Source: Achromobacter sp. HZ34
GTDB lineage: Bacteria; Pseudomonadota; Gammaproteobacteria; Burkholderiales; Burkholderiaceae_B
Direction: 5' to 3'
Length of the DNA stretch: 64,000 bases
Assembly (NCBI RefSeq): GCF_002209485.1
Contig: NZ_NJIX01000004.1
Location: 124,001 to 188,000, forward strand
Below, piece by piece: positions 17,218 to 25,344 of the stretch (positions are counted from its first letter, which is position 1; each line of letters begins with the position of its first letter). Both the position numbers and the translations under genes were made by a program. Under the pieces are notes generated by a model. It did not search any database and was not told the origin of the DNA. It was given only the letters and a program-made list of their open reading frames with translations.

Positions 17218-18144
17218 ATGCGTATGTTGTTCCTGGGCGCCGGCGGTACCGGCGGTTATTTCGGCGGCCGTGCGGCTGAAGCCGGCGTCGATGTCACATT
17301 CCTGGTGCGTGAACCCCGCGCCGCGCGCTTGCGTGAACAGGGCCTGCGCATCAAGAGCCCGGTCGGCGACAGCGTGGTGCATCCCAAGCTGGTCACCGCC
17401 GCCACCCTGGACGGCCACTATGACGTGGTGGTGCTCAGCTGCAAGGCCTACGACCTGGATAGCGCGATGGACGCCATCGCTCCCGCCATGGGACCGGATT
17501 CCGCGGTGCTGCCCATCATGAACGGCATGGCGCATTTCGACGCGCTGGAGCAGCGCTTCGGGCCGCATCGCGTGCTGGGCGGCCTGTGCCAGATCATCGC
17601 CACCCTGGGACCGGACGGCGAAGTGGTGCAGATGGGCAAGAACGCCACGCTGGTGTTCGGCGAGCGGGCCGGCGATCCACGCAGTGCCCGCTGTGTAGCG
17701 CTGGAAGGCGCGCTGGCCAAGGCCAATTTCACGTCCCGCCTGAGTGCCGACATCCATCAGGACAATTGGGAAAAGTTCGTGTTCCTGTGCACGCTGGCGG
17801 CCGCGACCTGCCTGATGCGCGGGCCGGTGGGCCTGATCGTGCGCAGCGACGACGGCGCGGACATCGTGCTGTCCATGCTGGCCGAGGCGCAGGCCATCGC
17901 CGCGGCCTCGGGGTTCAAGCCGCGCCCGGACGCCGACGCGTCGGCGCGCAAGGTCTTGTCCGATCCTGACAGCCCGGTAACCGCCTCCATGTTCCGCGAC
18001 CTCGATCAGGGCTTGCGCGTGGAGGCCGACCATATCGTCGGCGACATGGTGAAGCGCGGCGCCGCCCTGGGTATCGCCACTCCCTATCTGCGCGTCGCCT
18101 ACAGCCACCTGCAGGTCTACCAGGCCCAGCGGGCCGCGGGCTGA
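17218..18144 (+). CDS. Ketopantoate reductase family protein (PanE/ApbA)
   Basis: A 308-residue NADPH-dependent reductase of the 2-dehydropantoate 2-reductase family. The Rossmann motif is at the extreme N-terminus (FLGAGGTGGYFGGRAAEAG), followed by SCKAYD and the NGM segment around the substrate. NWEKFVFLCTLAA carries the conserved catalytic Lys, and a helical C-terminal domain completes the fold. GGAGG seven bases before the ATG at 17218 fixes the start. Bacteria of this group often carry several PanE paralogues acting on other 2-keto acids, so a pantothenate role is plausible but not certain. Monocistronic by appearance. Confidence 0.9.
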   Translation: MRMLFLGAGGTGGYFGGRAAEAGVDVTFLVREPRAARLREQGLRIKSPVGDSVVHPKLVTAATLDGHYDVVVLSCKAYDLDSAMDAIAPAMGPDSAVLPIMNGMAHFDALEQRFGPHRVLGGLCQIIATLGPDGEVVQMGKNATLVFGERAGDPRSARCVALEGALAKANFTSRLSADIHQDNWEKFVFLCTLAAATCLMRGPVGLIVRSDDGADIVLSMLAEAQAIAAASGFKPRPDADASARKVLSDPDSPVTASMFRDLDQGLRVEADHIVGDMVKRGAALGIATPYLRVAYSHLQVYQAQRAAG

Positions 18145-18308
18145 GCGCGCGGGGCCACGGCGCCGTCCGCCGGACTGTGGCGGAAACGCCCACGTCCAGC
18201 GGCAAGGGTTGTCACAAGTCCGTCCAATTGTTTGTAAACTGGCACGTTATCCTGGCCCGGGCAGCATTGCCCCGGCCATCACTTGTCTAGGGATGTGGCC
18301 CGGGAATC

Positions 18309-18752
18309 ATGAAACTGCTATCGATCGTCGCGGGCGCCGTACTCGCGGTGGGACTGCTCGGCGGTGCGAACGCCGCCACCAGCGGCAGCAAGGACATCGT
18401 GCTGGCCTATTACCGCATGATGTTCCAGGACAAGGATGTCGAGCAGGCGATGGATACCTACGTCAGCAAGAACCTGATCCAGCACGATCCCTATCTGGGC
18501 GACGGCGCGGCTGCCATGACCGACTTCTTCGTGCCCTACTACGAGCAGCATCCCCAAGCCAGCGCCGAGATCAAGCGGGTAATAGCCGAGGGCGACATCG
18601 TCGTCGTGCATGCCTTGTGGAAAGAAACGCCTGAAGACACGGGACAGGCCATGGTCGACATTTTCCGCGTCGAAAACAGCAAGATCGTCGAGCATTGGAA
18701 CGTCAGCCAGGACATTCCCGAGAATCCCGCCAACAAGAACACGATGTTTTGA
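18309..18752 (+). CDS. Exported SnoaL-like (NTF2-fold) protein
   Basis: A 147-residue protein with a classical signal peptide (MKLLSIVAGAVLAVGLLGG, cleavage after ANA near residue 22) and a mature SnoaL-like domain. Recognisable segments are the opening helix with VLAYYRMMFQDKDVEQAM, IQHDPYLGDGAAAM and the final strands FRVENSKIVEHWNVSQDIP. This family resembles polyketide cyclases and is annotated as aldol-condensation-like, but no catalytic role is established for the exported versions. The ribosome-binding site is poor. A nucleoside deoxyribosyltransferase follows 61 bp downstream on the same strand. Confidence 0.88.
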   Translation: MKLLSIVAGAVLAVGLLGGANAATSGSKDIVLAYYRMMFQDKDVEQAMDTYVSKNLIQHDPYLGDGAAAMTDFFVPYYEQHPQASAEIKRVIAEGDIVVVHALWKETPEDTGQAMVDIFRVENSKIVEHWNVSQDIPENPANKNTMF

Positions 18753-18813
18753 GCGCGGCCCCGACGCGCCTGCAGACCACTGGGTGCCAGGGGATCGACG
18801 TCGGGAGCAAAGC

Positions 18814-19332
18814 ATGCCTTTTCGTATTTATCTAGCGGGTTTCGATGTCTTCCGGCCCGACGCCGTCGCGCATGGCCGGGCGCTGCAGGCGCTGTGCGCC
18901 GAGGTCGGCATCGAGGGCTTGTATCCCCTGGATAATCAAGCGCCGGCGGGCCTGGCGGGCCCGGAGCTGGCGCATTGGATCTACCGCGCCAACGTGCAGC
19001 TGATCGAGTCCGCCGACGGGGTCATGGCCAACCTGAATCCTTTTCGCGGCATGGAGCCGGATTCCGGTACGGCTTTCGAGGTCGGTTATGCCATTGCCTT
19101 GGGTAAGCCGGTGTGGGCGTACACCCAGCAGGCGGGCACGGTCGTCGAGCAGGCCGGCGTCGGCCAGGCCAGCGACGCCGCCGGCCCACGGCACATCGAT
19201 GCCAACGGCTACACGGTGGAAGACTTCGGCATGAACCTGAACCTGATGCTCGCCTGCAGCGCTACGGTGGTGGTGGGCGATGCGGCAGCATGCCTGCAAC
19301 GCATCGCCGCCGATGCAGGCCGAGCTGCCTAA
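18814..19332 (+). CDS. Nucleoside 2-deoxyribosyltransferase
   Basis: A 172-residue enzyme that transfers the deoxyribose moiety between nucleobases, part of nucleoside salvage. The N-terminal IYLAGFDVF motif, the [14 protein letters not shown] loop and the catalytic segment [23 protein letters not shown] are present, with E89 as the expected nucleophile and D83 in the substrate pocket. GGGAGC precedes the ATG at 18814. Its TAA overlaps the TAG of the convergent ribB gene within the four bases CTAA. Confidence 0.9.
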   Translation: MPFRIYLAGFDVFRPDAVAHGRALQALCAEVGIEGLYPLDNQAPAGLAGPELAHWIYRANVQLIESADGVMANLNPFRGMEPDSGTAFEVGYAIALGKPVWAYTQQAGTVVEQAGVGQASDAAGPRHIDANGYTVEDFGMNLNLMLACSATVVVGDAAACLQRIAADAGRAA

Positions 19333-20072
19333 GCCGCGGCGGCTGATTCCAGGATGGCTTGTTGCGCGTCCGCGATGTTCGTCTCGTGCGACGCGGACGA
19401 CTGCAGCAAACCGCGGCGGTAGTCGGCCAGTTCGGCAATGGTCAGGCTGACCAGCCCATGATTGGCCGCATAACGCTCCAGCGCGGCGCCGCGCATCATC
19501 GTGCCGTCGGCGTTCATCAGCTCGCACAGCACCGCGGCGGGACGCAGGCCGGCCAGCATGGCCAGGTCCACGGACCCTTCGGTATGGCCGCGCCGCGTCA
19601 GCACGCCGCCGGGCTGGGCGCGCAGCGGAAACACGTGGCCCGGGCTGACGATATCGCCGGGTTGCGCGTGCGGCGCGATGGCGGCACGGATGGTGGTGAC
19701 GCGGTCTGCCGCCGAAACACCGGTGCTGACGCCTTCGCGTGCTTCGATCGAGACGGTGAAGGCGGTGCCGTGGCGGCTGCCGTTGTCGCGCACCATCTGC
19801 GGCAATTGCAGATGATCCAGGGCCTCGTCGGTCAGGCACAGGCAGACGATGCCGCTGCCGTCGCGTATCAATTGGGCCATGACGGGCACGGTCAATTTGT
19901 CGGCGGCGACGATGAGATCGGCTTCGTTCTCACGATCGAAATCGTCCATCACGATGACGGGTCGGCCGATGCGCAGGTGTTGCAGGGCGCGCGCCAGGCG
20001 CATGGAGAACGGCTGGGCGTCCAGGGCCGGAGCGGCCGACGCGGTGGGCAGGGAATTTTGAAGCTGGGACAT
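19329..20072 (-). CDS. ribB: 3,4-dihydroxy-2-butanone 4-phosphate synthase
   Basis: A 247-residue single-domain enzyme converting ribulose 5-phosphate to 3,4-dihydroxy-2-butanone 4-phosphate and formate, which feeds the xylene ring of riboflavin. Hallmarks are [11 protein letters not shown] (acidic metal and substrate loop), the [13 protein letters not shown] segment and [16 protein letters not shown] near the C-terminus with the catalytic His and Glu. There is no fused GTP cyclohydrolase II domain. About 25 N-terminal residues precede the family core. No other rib genes are nearby. The upstream leader contains an FMN riboswitch, so expression should fall when FMN is abundant. Confidence 0.96.
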   Translation of the reverse strand: MSQLQNSLPTASAAPALDAQPFSMRLARALQHLRIGRPVIVMDDFDRENEADLIVAADKLTVPVMAQLIRDGSGIVCLCLTDEALDHLQLPQMVRDNGSRHGTAFTVSIEAREGVSTGVSAADRVTTIRAAIAPHAQPGDIVSPGHVFPLRAQPGGVLTRRGHTEGSVDLAMLAGLRPAAVLCELMNADGTMMRGAALERYAANHGLVSLTIAELADYRRGLLQSSASHETNIADAQQAILESAAAA

Positions 20073-20183
20073 TGAAACGCTCTCGCAAGATAAGTGGGCG
20101 AAAAACGTTTCAGGGCAAAGACCGTATGCGCAAACGTCACGCAGGCCCTGTCAGGCCCGCGCTAGGGGGTGCGTATGCCGGCA

Positions 20184-20333
20184 CATCTTCTCTCATCCGG
20201 ACTATGACCGTCGGCTCTGGACTTGGACCAGATCTGCTGACTCCGGCCGCCGTTGCGGACTGCCGGACGCTCGCGGGCTCGTTGCTTACACAACCTACCG
20301 CCGGTGGGGACTTGCACCCCGCCCTGAAGACGT
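20184..20333 (-). promoter_or_regulatory. FMN riboswitch (RFN element) of ribB
   Basis: Read on the minus strand, the leader contains the conserved blocks in order: AGGGCGGGGTGCAAGTCCCC, ACCGGCGGTAG, GAGCCCGCGAGC, GGTCCAAGTCC with GAGCCGACGGT, and ATAGTCCGGATGAGAGAAGA. These are the diagnostic junction sequences of the FMN aptamer. It ends about 110 bp before the ribB start. A GCAGGCCC/GGCCCGC hairpin (20141-20160) between aptamer and gene could be part of the expression platform. No U-tract follows it, so translational control is possible. The space between the riboswitch and the SET gene (20334-20484) is AT-richer around 20430-20450 and probably holds the promoter. Confidence 0.95.
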
Positions 20334-20484
20334 ACTGCACGCCGCCAGACAAGGACGGCATGCGAGGCATTGTACGCCTGGGAATCGGCTTATGGCGCCA
20401 ATCCCGCGCTCCTGGCAGGGGCGGAAGCTTATATATGTTTGTATAAGACCTATCTGCTGCGTTTATTAATCGGACGCTGGGCAT

Positions 20485-21021
20485 TCAGGCGGCCGGCGCG
20501 GCGGGCGTTTCCGCCGTGGCGGTATCTGCCTTGGCCTTGGCTTTCTTGCTCTTCTTTTCGGGCAGCGCCAGCATGGTGCCGCGGCACTCGGGTGCGCCGC
20601 ACAGGCACTTGTAGCCTTCCTTCAACGCCTTGGTGATCTTGCCGTCGAGGACCAGGCCGTAGTCGTACAGCAGTTCCGTGCCGCGTGGCAGGTCGCGCAG
20701 CGCGACGATGTAGACGCGCTTGCCGCTCTTGCCTTCCTGCGCTTCACAATTGGGCGCGCAGCTGTGGTTGATCCAGCGCGCATCGTTGCCGTTGTCGCCG
20801 CCGTCGATGACCTTGCCCGACGTGGTGGAGAAGAAGAAGGTGTGGAAGGGGTCGTTCGGATTGGTCGGGTGGCGCCGATCCGATTCCTTGGCGCTGATGC
20901 GTTCACCGCCGTATTCGATGATGCGCGTGCCGGCGGGGATCTTGCGTGCCGCGAAAACGCCATTGCCGTGCAGCTTGGAGCGTCGCACTACGTGCCAGGG
21001 TTTGGAAGTATCGGTGGTCAT
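20485..21021 (-). CDS. SET-domain protein (putative protein-lysine methyltransferase)
   Basis: A 178-residue protein with a complete SET domain, the S-adenosylmethionine-dependent lysine methyltransferase fold. The N-terminal SKLHGNGVFAARKIPAGTRI strand, the pseudoknot motif NHSCAPN (85-91), the catalytic tyrosine in ELLYDYGL (Y121) and a post-SET cysteine cluster (C139-x-C141-x4-C146) are all present. The tail from residue 156 is lysine/alanine-rich (KKSKKAKAKAD). I chose the ATG at 21021; a GTG 16 codons upstream is the alternative. Bacterial SET proteins are known in Chlamydia and Legionella, where some act on histones or histone-like proteins. The target here is unknown. Single gene, no operon partner. 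Confidence 0.9.
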   Translation of the reverse strand: MTTDTSKPWHVVRRSKLHGNGVFAARKIPAGTRIIEYGGERISAKESDRRHPTNPNDPFHTFFFSTTSGKVIDGGDNGNDARWINHSCAPNCEAQEGKSGKRVYIVALRDLPRGTELLYDYGLVLDGKITKALKEGYKCLCGAPECRGTMLALPEKKSKKAKAKADTATAETPAAPAA

Positions 21022-21130
21022 GGACAGCCAGGTAGAGGAGGGCGCAGGGTGATAAGTCCCGGCGAGCACGTCGGCTGCTGGGCCGGCGGCTGTCGCGATG
21101 GGGTGCCTACCGCCGCGTGGGATGCGGGGA

Positions 21131-21604
21131 TTATATCGGCGTGGGCGGTGTAAGCGGCAGCATGGTTTCCTTCAGCCGCCGCAATACGAAGCTGGATTTG
21201 CTGTGGCGGATGCCGGGGATGCGATAGAGCTGCTCGCGCAGGAGCCTTTCGTAGTCACGGGTATCGCGTACCGCGATGCGGATGAAGTAGTCGTAGTCGC
21301 CAGAGACCAGGAAGGCTTCCAGCACTTCCGGGATCTGGGCCAGTGCGCGGCCGAATTCGTACAGCGTTTCTTCGCTGTGGCTTTCCAGGGTGACGTGGAC
21401 GATGACGGTATCCATGAATCCCAGCGCCGCCGGATCGATATTGACGGTATAGCCGCGAATCACGCCGGCGGATTCCATGCGCTTGATGCGATTCCAGCAT
21501 GGGGTGGACGACAGCCCCACCGCCGCGCCGATCTCATTCAAGCTCGCCCGCGCGTTGTCCTGCAAAGCCCTGAGTATGGCCAGATCGAATTTATCGAGAT
21601 GCAT
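21131..21604 (-). CDS. Lrp/AsnC-family transcriptional regulator
   Basis: A 157-residue regulator with an N-terminal helix-turn-helix (LDKFDLAILRALQDNARASLNEIGAAVGLSSTPCWNRIKRME, given here only as the segment from residue 3 to about 43) and a C-terminal RAM effector domain containing VSGDYDYFIRIAVRD. The start is the ATG at 21604, which gives normal family length. It is divergent from the acetolactate-synthase-like gene with a 131-bp intergenic region holding a GGTTCAG/CTGAACC inverted repeat, so it probably controls that gene in response to an amino acid. Confidence 0.94.
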   Translation of the reverse strand: MHLDKFDLAILRALQDNARASLNEIGAAVGLSSTPCWNRIKRMESAGVIRGYTVNIDPAALGFMDTVIVHVTLESHSEETLYEFGRALAQIPEVLEAFLVSGDYDYFIRIAVRDTRDYERLLREQLYRIPGIRHSKSSFVLRRLKETMLPLTPPTPI

Positions 21605-21647
21605 GGGTTCTGGGGGGCAGCGATGCCCTGTAAGGGAGATTTTTCGT

Positions 21648-21695
21648 GGTTCAGGCTTAGTAAAGGGAAAATTTACTTCATCCAGTCTCTGAACC
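21648..21695. promoter_or_regulatory. Inverted repeat in the Lrp/IlvB divergent promoter region
   Basis: Seven-bp perfect arms GGTTCAG (21648-21654) and CTGAACC (21689-21695) separated by 34 bp in an AT-rich region. Lrp-type sites are degenerate, so this is only a candidate operator or a structural coincidence. Confidence 0.3.
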
Positions 21696-21735
21696 GAGAA
21701 AAACAAGATAAAAATTCCGTAAAAGTCCACGTACC

Positions 21736-23631
21736 ATGTTTCACATGAATGCTCCGCTCCCCACCGCCGCCCTCGCCGCCGACACGCCCGCGTCCGACGC
21801 GTCCGCCCAATCGGCCCGCCCCATCCTCAAGGCCCGCGCCAAGCCGGCCGCGTCCGCCCCCGCGCCGGCCCAGGACGCCCTCCGTAACGGCGCCTGCATC
21901 CTGCTCGAAACCCTCATCGCCAATGGCGTGGATACCGTCTTCGGCTATCCCGGCGGCGCGGTGCTGCCCCTGTACGATGCCCTCTACAACGAACCGCGCC
22001 TGCGCCACGTGCTGGTGCGCCACGAACAGGCCGCCGTGCACGCGGCGGAAGGCTACGCGCGCACCACCGGCCGCACGGGCGTCGTGTTCGTGACGTCCGG
22101 TCCCGGCATGGCCAACACCACTTCCGGGCTGCTGGACGCCATGTGCGACTCCATCCCCGTGCTGTGCGTCAGCGGCCAGGTGGCCATTTCCGCCATCGGC
22201 ACCGATGCCTTCCAGGAATGCGATGCCATCGGCATCTCGCGCCCCATCACCAAATGGAACACGCAGATCCGCGCCCTGGACCAGGTGGCCGATACGGTGG
22301 GCCGCGCCTTGTCCCTGACGCGCGAAGGCCGCCCGGGGCCTGTCCTGGTGGACTTCCCCAAGGATGTACAACTGGCCCTGCCGGCCGACCAGGACGACGC
22401 GCTGCCCGCCAGCGAGCGCCACGGCGTGGCGGCCCTGCGCGCACGCCGCCAGGCCAGCAAGGCGCCCCTGAAGCTGCCGCAGGCGGCGGTGCGCCGCGCC
22501 GCCGCGATGATCGCGCAGGCCCGCCGGCCGGTGTTCTACGGCGGCGGCGGCCTGATCAACGCGGGCCCGGAAGCTTGCGCCGCTTTCACCGACCTGGTGC
22601 GCCACACGGGCGCCCCCTGCACGCTGACGCTGATGGGCCTGGGCGCCTTCCCCGCATCGGATCCGCAATTCGTCGGCATGCTGGGCATGCATGGCACGCT
22701 GGAAGCCAACCTGGCCATGCACCACGCGGACCTCATCGTCTGCATCGGCGCCCGCTTCGACGACCGCATCACCGGCCGGCTGGCGGATTTCTGCCCCCAT
22801 GCGCGCAAGATCCATATCGACATCGACCCGGCCTCAATCAACAAGGTCGTGCGCGTGGACGTGGCCATGGTGGGCGATTGCCTGCCCCTGGTGACGGCCC
22901 TGCGCGAGGAACTGGCGGCCGCCGTGCCGCCGGAGCAGCTGCATGCCTGGTGGCAACGCATCGACCGCTGGCGCGCCAAGGACTGCCTGCGCGTGACGCC
23001 ACGCGCCGACGCCATCCTGCCCCAGCATCTGATGCAAAGCCTGCAAACGGCGTTGACGGGCCGTGACGCCATCGTGTCGACCGATGTCGGTCAGCACCAG
23101 ATGTGGGCCGCGCAGTACCTGAAATTCGACTCGCCGCAGCGTTGGCTGACGTCGGGCGGTGCCGGCACCATGGGCTACGGCGTGCCCGCCGCCATCGGCG
23201 CGCAGATCGCCCATCCGGACCGCACGGTGGTGTGTGTCAGCGGCGACGCCTCGGTGCTGATGAACATCCAGGAGATGTCCACCGCCGTGCAGCACGACAC
23301 GCCCGTCAAGGTGGTCCTGTGCAACAACGGCTATATGGGCATGGTGCGGCAGTGGCAGGAATTGATCCACGGCGGGCGCTACAGCCACAGCTACAACGAG
23401 TCGCTGCCGGACTTCGTCGCCTTGGCGCGCGCCTTTGGCTGGGAAGCCGAACGGGTGTCCGATCCGGCCGAGCTGGACGGGGCACTGGCACGCTGCCTGG
23501 CCAGCAAGCGTCCCTTCTTCCTGGACGTCTGCGTGGCCGAGCAGGAAAACTGCTTCCCCATGATGCCGGCCGGCCAGGGCCACCATCGCATGATGCTGGC
23601 CGAAGGCGTCTGGTACGAAGACGAATCCTGA
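21736..23631 (+). CDS. ilvB: Acetolactate synthase large-subunit-like thiamine-diphosphate enzyme
   Basis: A 631-residue ThDP enzyme of the acetohydroxyacid synthase family. It contains the [15 protein letters not shown]-terminal motif, the catalytic Glu in [16 protein letters not shown], the FAD/central domain ([15 protein letters not shown]) and the ThDP-binding [16 protein letters not shown] motif continuing to [12 protein letters not shown]. The first 45 residues are an Ala/Pro-rich extension not needed by the family. No small regulatory subunit (ilvN) or ilvC is adjacent, so this may be a stand-alone or paralogous enzyme. ATGs at 21736 and 21745 are both possible. The divergent Lrp-family gene is the likely regulator. 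Confidence 0.9.
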   Translation: MFHMNAPLPTAALAADTPASDASAQSARPILKARAKPAASAPAPAQDALRNGACILLETLIANGVDTVFGYPGGAVLPLYDALYNEPRLRHVLVRHEQAAVHAAEGYARTTGRTGVVFVTSGPGMANTTSGLLDAMCDSIPVLCVSGQVAISAIGTDAFQECDAIGISRPITKWNTQIRALDQVADTVGRALSLTREGRPGPVLVDFPKDVQLALPADQDDALPASERHGVAALRARRQASKAPLKLPQAAVRRAAAMIAQARRPVFYGGGGLINAGPEACAAFTDLVRHTGAPCTLTLMGLGAFPASDPQFVGMLGMHGTLEANLAMHHADLIVCIGARFDDRITGRLADFCPHARKIHIDIDPASINKVVRVDVAMVGDCLPLVTALREELAAAVPPEQLHAWWQRIDRWRAKDCLRVTPRADAILPQHLMQSLQTALTGRDAIVSTDVGQHQMWAAQYLKFDSPQRWLTSGGAGTMGYGVPAAIGAQIAHPDRTVVCVSGDASVLMNIQEMSTAVQHDTPVKVVLCNNGYMGMVRQWQELIHGGRYSHSYNESLPDFVALARAFGWEAERVSDPAELDGALARCLASKRPFFLDVCVAEQENCFPMMPAGQGHHRMMLAEGVWYEDES

Positions 23632-23686
23632 TCATCAACGGTCGATCCCTGGGGGCCAGGGCGCCCCGCATCACGTTCGATAATCT

Positions 23687-25120
23687 TCAATCATGCTTGA
23701 TCGAAATCGTCTTCAGCACGGTGAAGCTGTATAGCGCTTCGAAGCCTTTCTCGCGGCCATGCCCGCTGGCCTTGACCCCGCCAAAGGGCAGCTCGATGCC
23801 GCCGCCCGCGCCGTAGTTATTGATGAAGACCTGGCCCGCCCGCACCTTGCGGGCGATACGAAACTGGCGCCCGCCGTCACGCGTCCACACGCTGGCCACC
23901 AGGCCGTAGTCGGTGCTGTTGGCAATGCGCACGGCGTCGGCTTCGTCCTCGAAGGGGATGGCCGCCAGCACCGGTCCGAACACTTCATCGCGCGCCAGCC
24001 GATGCGTCAGCGGCACGTCGCGCAGCAAGGTCGGCACCTGGTAGTAGCCCTGTTCCGGCGCGCCCAGTTCCAGGCTGCCCTGTGCCACCATCGAGATGCC
24101 GTCCTTGCGCGCGTCGGCCAGGAATTCCGCCACGCGCGACTGCTGCGACTTGCGTATCAACGGACCGCAGTCGAGGTCGCTGCCGGCGGGACCGGCGCGC
24201 AGGGCGGCAAAGGCATTGCCCAGGCGATCCAGCACTTTTTCATAGACACTGCGCTGGATCAGCAGGCGGCTGCCGGCCGAGCAGGTCTGTCCGGCGTTCT
24301 GCACGATGGCATTGATGGCGACCGGCAACAGCGCATCGATGTCGGCGTCCTCGAAGACGATCTGCGGCGACTTGCCGCCCAGCTCGGTGGTGACCGGCGT
24401 GTGATTGGCGGCCGCGGTCTGCGTGACCAGGATGCCGATGGTGGGCGAGCCGGTGAACGAGATGTGGTCGATGCCGGGATGGCGCACCAGCGCGTCGCCC
24501 GCCTCATGGCCGTAGCCGGTGACGATGTTGATGGCGCCGGGCGGAAAGCCCACGTCGGCGGCTAGCTGCGCGATGCGCAGCAAGGACAGGCACGCGTCTT
24601 CCGCCGGCTTCACCACGCAGGCATTGCCCGCCGCCAGGGCGCCACCGACGCTGCGGCCGAAAATCTGCAGGGGATAGTTCCACGGCACGATGTGGCCGGT
24701 GACGCCGTGCGGCTCGCGCAGGGTCAGCACGGTGTAGCCGTTCTGGTAAGGCAGCGTTTCGCCGTGCAGTTTGTCGGCGGCGCCGCCGTAGAACTCGAAG
24801 TAGCGGGCAATGGCGGTGACGTCGGCGCGCGCCTGCTTGGTGGGCTTGCCGCAATCGCGCGATTCCAGCGCGGCCAGTTCGTCGAAATGCTCCAGCACCT
24901 TGTTCGACAGCTTGAGCAGCAGGCGGCCGCGTTCGGCGGCGGTCAGCGCGCCCCAGGCGCCTTCATAGGCACGGCGCGCGGCTTGTACGGCACGGTCGAT
25001 GTCAGCGGCGTTGCCGCGCGCGATGCTGTCGAATTCCTGGCCCGTGGAGGGATCCAGCACGGGGATGGCATCGCCCGAGGATGGGGCGGCGGGGCGATTG
25101 TCGATGTAGTGCTGCTGCAT
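23687..25120 (-). CDS. NAD(P)-dependent aldehyde dehydrogenase
   Basis: A 477-residue aldehyde dehydrogenase oxidising an aldehyde to its acid. Visible elements are the nucleotide-binding VPWNYPLQIFGRSVGGALAA segment, the SFTGSPTIG loop, the general base in ELGGKSPQIVFED and the catalytic Cys in AGQTCSAGSRL. Sequence style is closest to betaine/gamma-aminobutyraldehyde-type enzymes, but specificity is not assignable. The ATG at 25120 is preceded by GGAGA; a further ATG at 25159 lacks a site. It faces the IlvB-like gene convergently with 55 bp between stops, and is separated from topB upstream by a strong hairpin. Confidence 0.93.
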   Translation of the reverse strand: MQQHYIDNRPAAPSSGDAIPVLDPSTGQEFDSIARGNAADIDRAVQAARRAYEGAWGALTAAERGRLLLKLSNKVLEHFDELAALESRDCGKPTKQARADVTAIARYFEFYGGAADKLHGETLPYQNGYTVLTLREPHGVTGHIVPWNYPLQIFGRSVGGALAAGNACVVKPAEDACLSLLRIAQLAADVGFPPGAINIVTGYGHEAGDALVRHPGIDHISFTGSPTIGILVTQTAAANHTPVTTELGGKSPQIVFEDADIDALLPVAINAIVQNAGQTCSAGSRLLIQRSVYEKVLDRLGNAFAALRAGPAGSDLDCGPLIRKSQQSRVAEFLADARKDGISMVAQGSLELGAPEQGYYQVPTLLRDVPLTHRLARDEVFGPVLAAIPFEDEADAVRIANSTDYGLVASVWTRDGGRQFRIARKVRAGQVFINNYGAGGGIELPFGGVKASGHGREKGFEALYSFTVLKTISIKHD

Positions 25121-25288
25121 GGCCGCGGAATCTCCTGTGCGGTAGCTGGAGCCGTGCATGGGGCGCCAGCCGGGTTGTCTCTCTGGATATAGGAATCTTT
25201 ATCGGCGCGGACGCGTGGACAGCAACCGGCCGTGGGCACAGTCTACGCCGCCCGCGGCGGGCAGACCAAATGAGCCCGCCAAAGCAAC

Positions 25289-25321
25289 GAGCCCGCAACG
25301 GCAGCAAACCGTTGCGGGCTC
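25289..25321 (-). terminator. Strong hairpin after topB
   Basis: Thirteen-bp perfect stem (GAGCCCGCAACGG / CCGTTGCGGGCTC) with a seven-base loop, 24 bp past the topB stop on the minus strand. The tract after it (GTTGCTTTGG) is only weakly U-rich, so termination may be partial or the stem may mainly protect the 3' end. Confidence 0.65.
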
Positions 25322-25344
25322 GAGTCAGGCGCCGGAGGCCAGGA

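Noticed and set aside
25289-25321. Perfect 13-bp stem considered as part of a tRNA or small RNA gene
   Set aside because: There is no cloverleaf, and the position 24 bp after topB fits a 3'-end hairpin.
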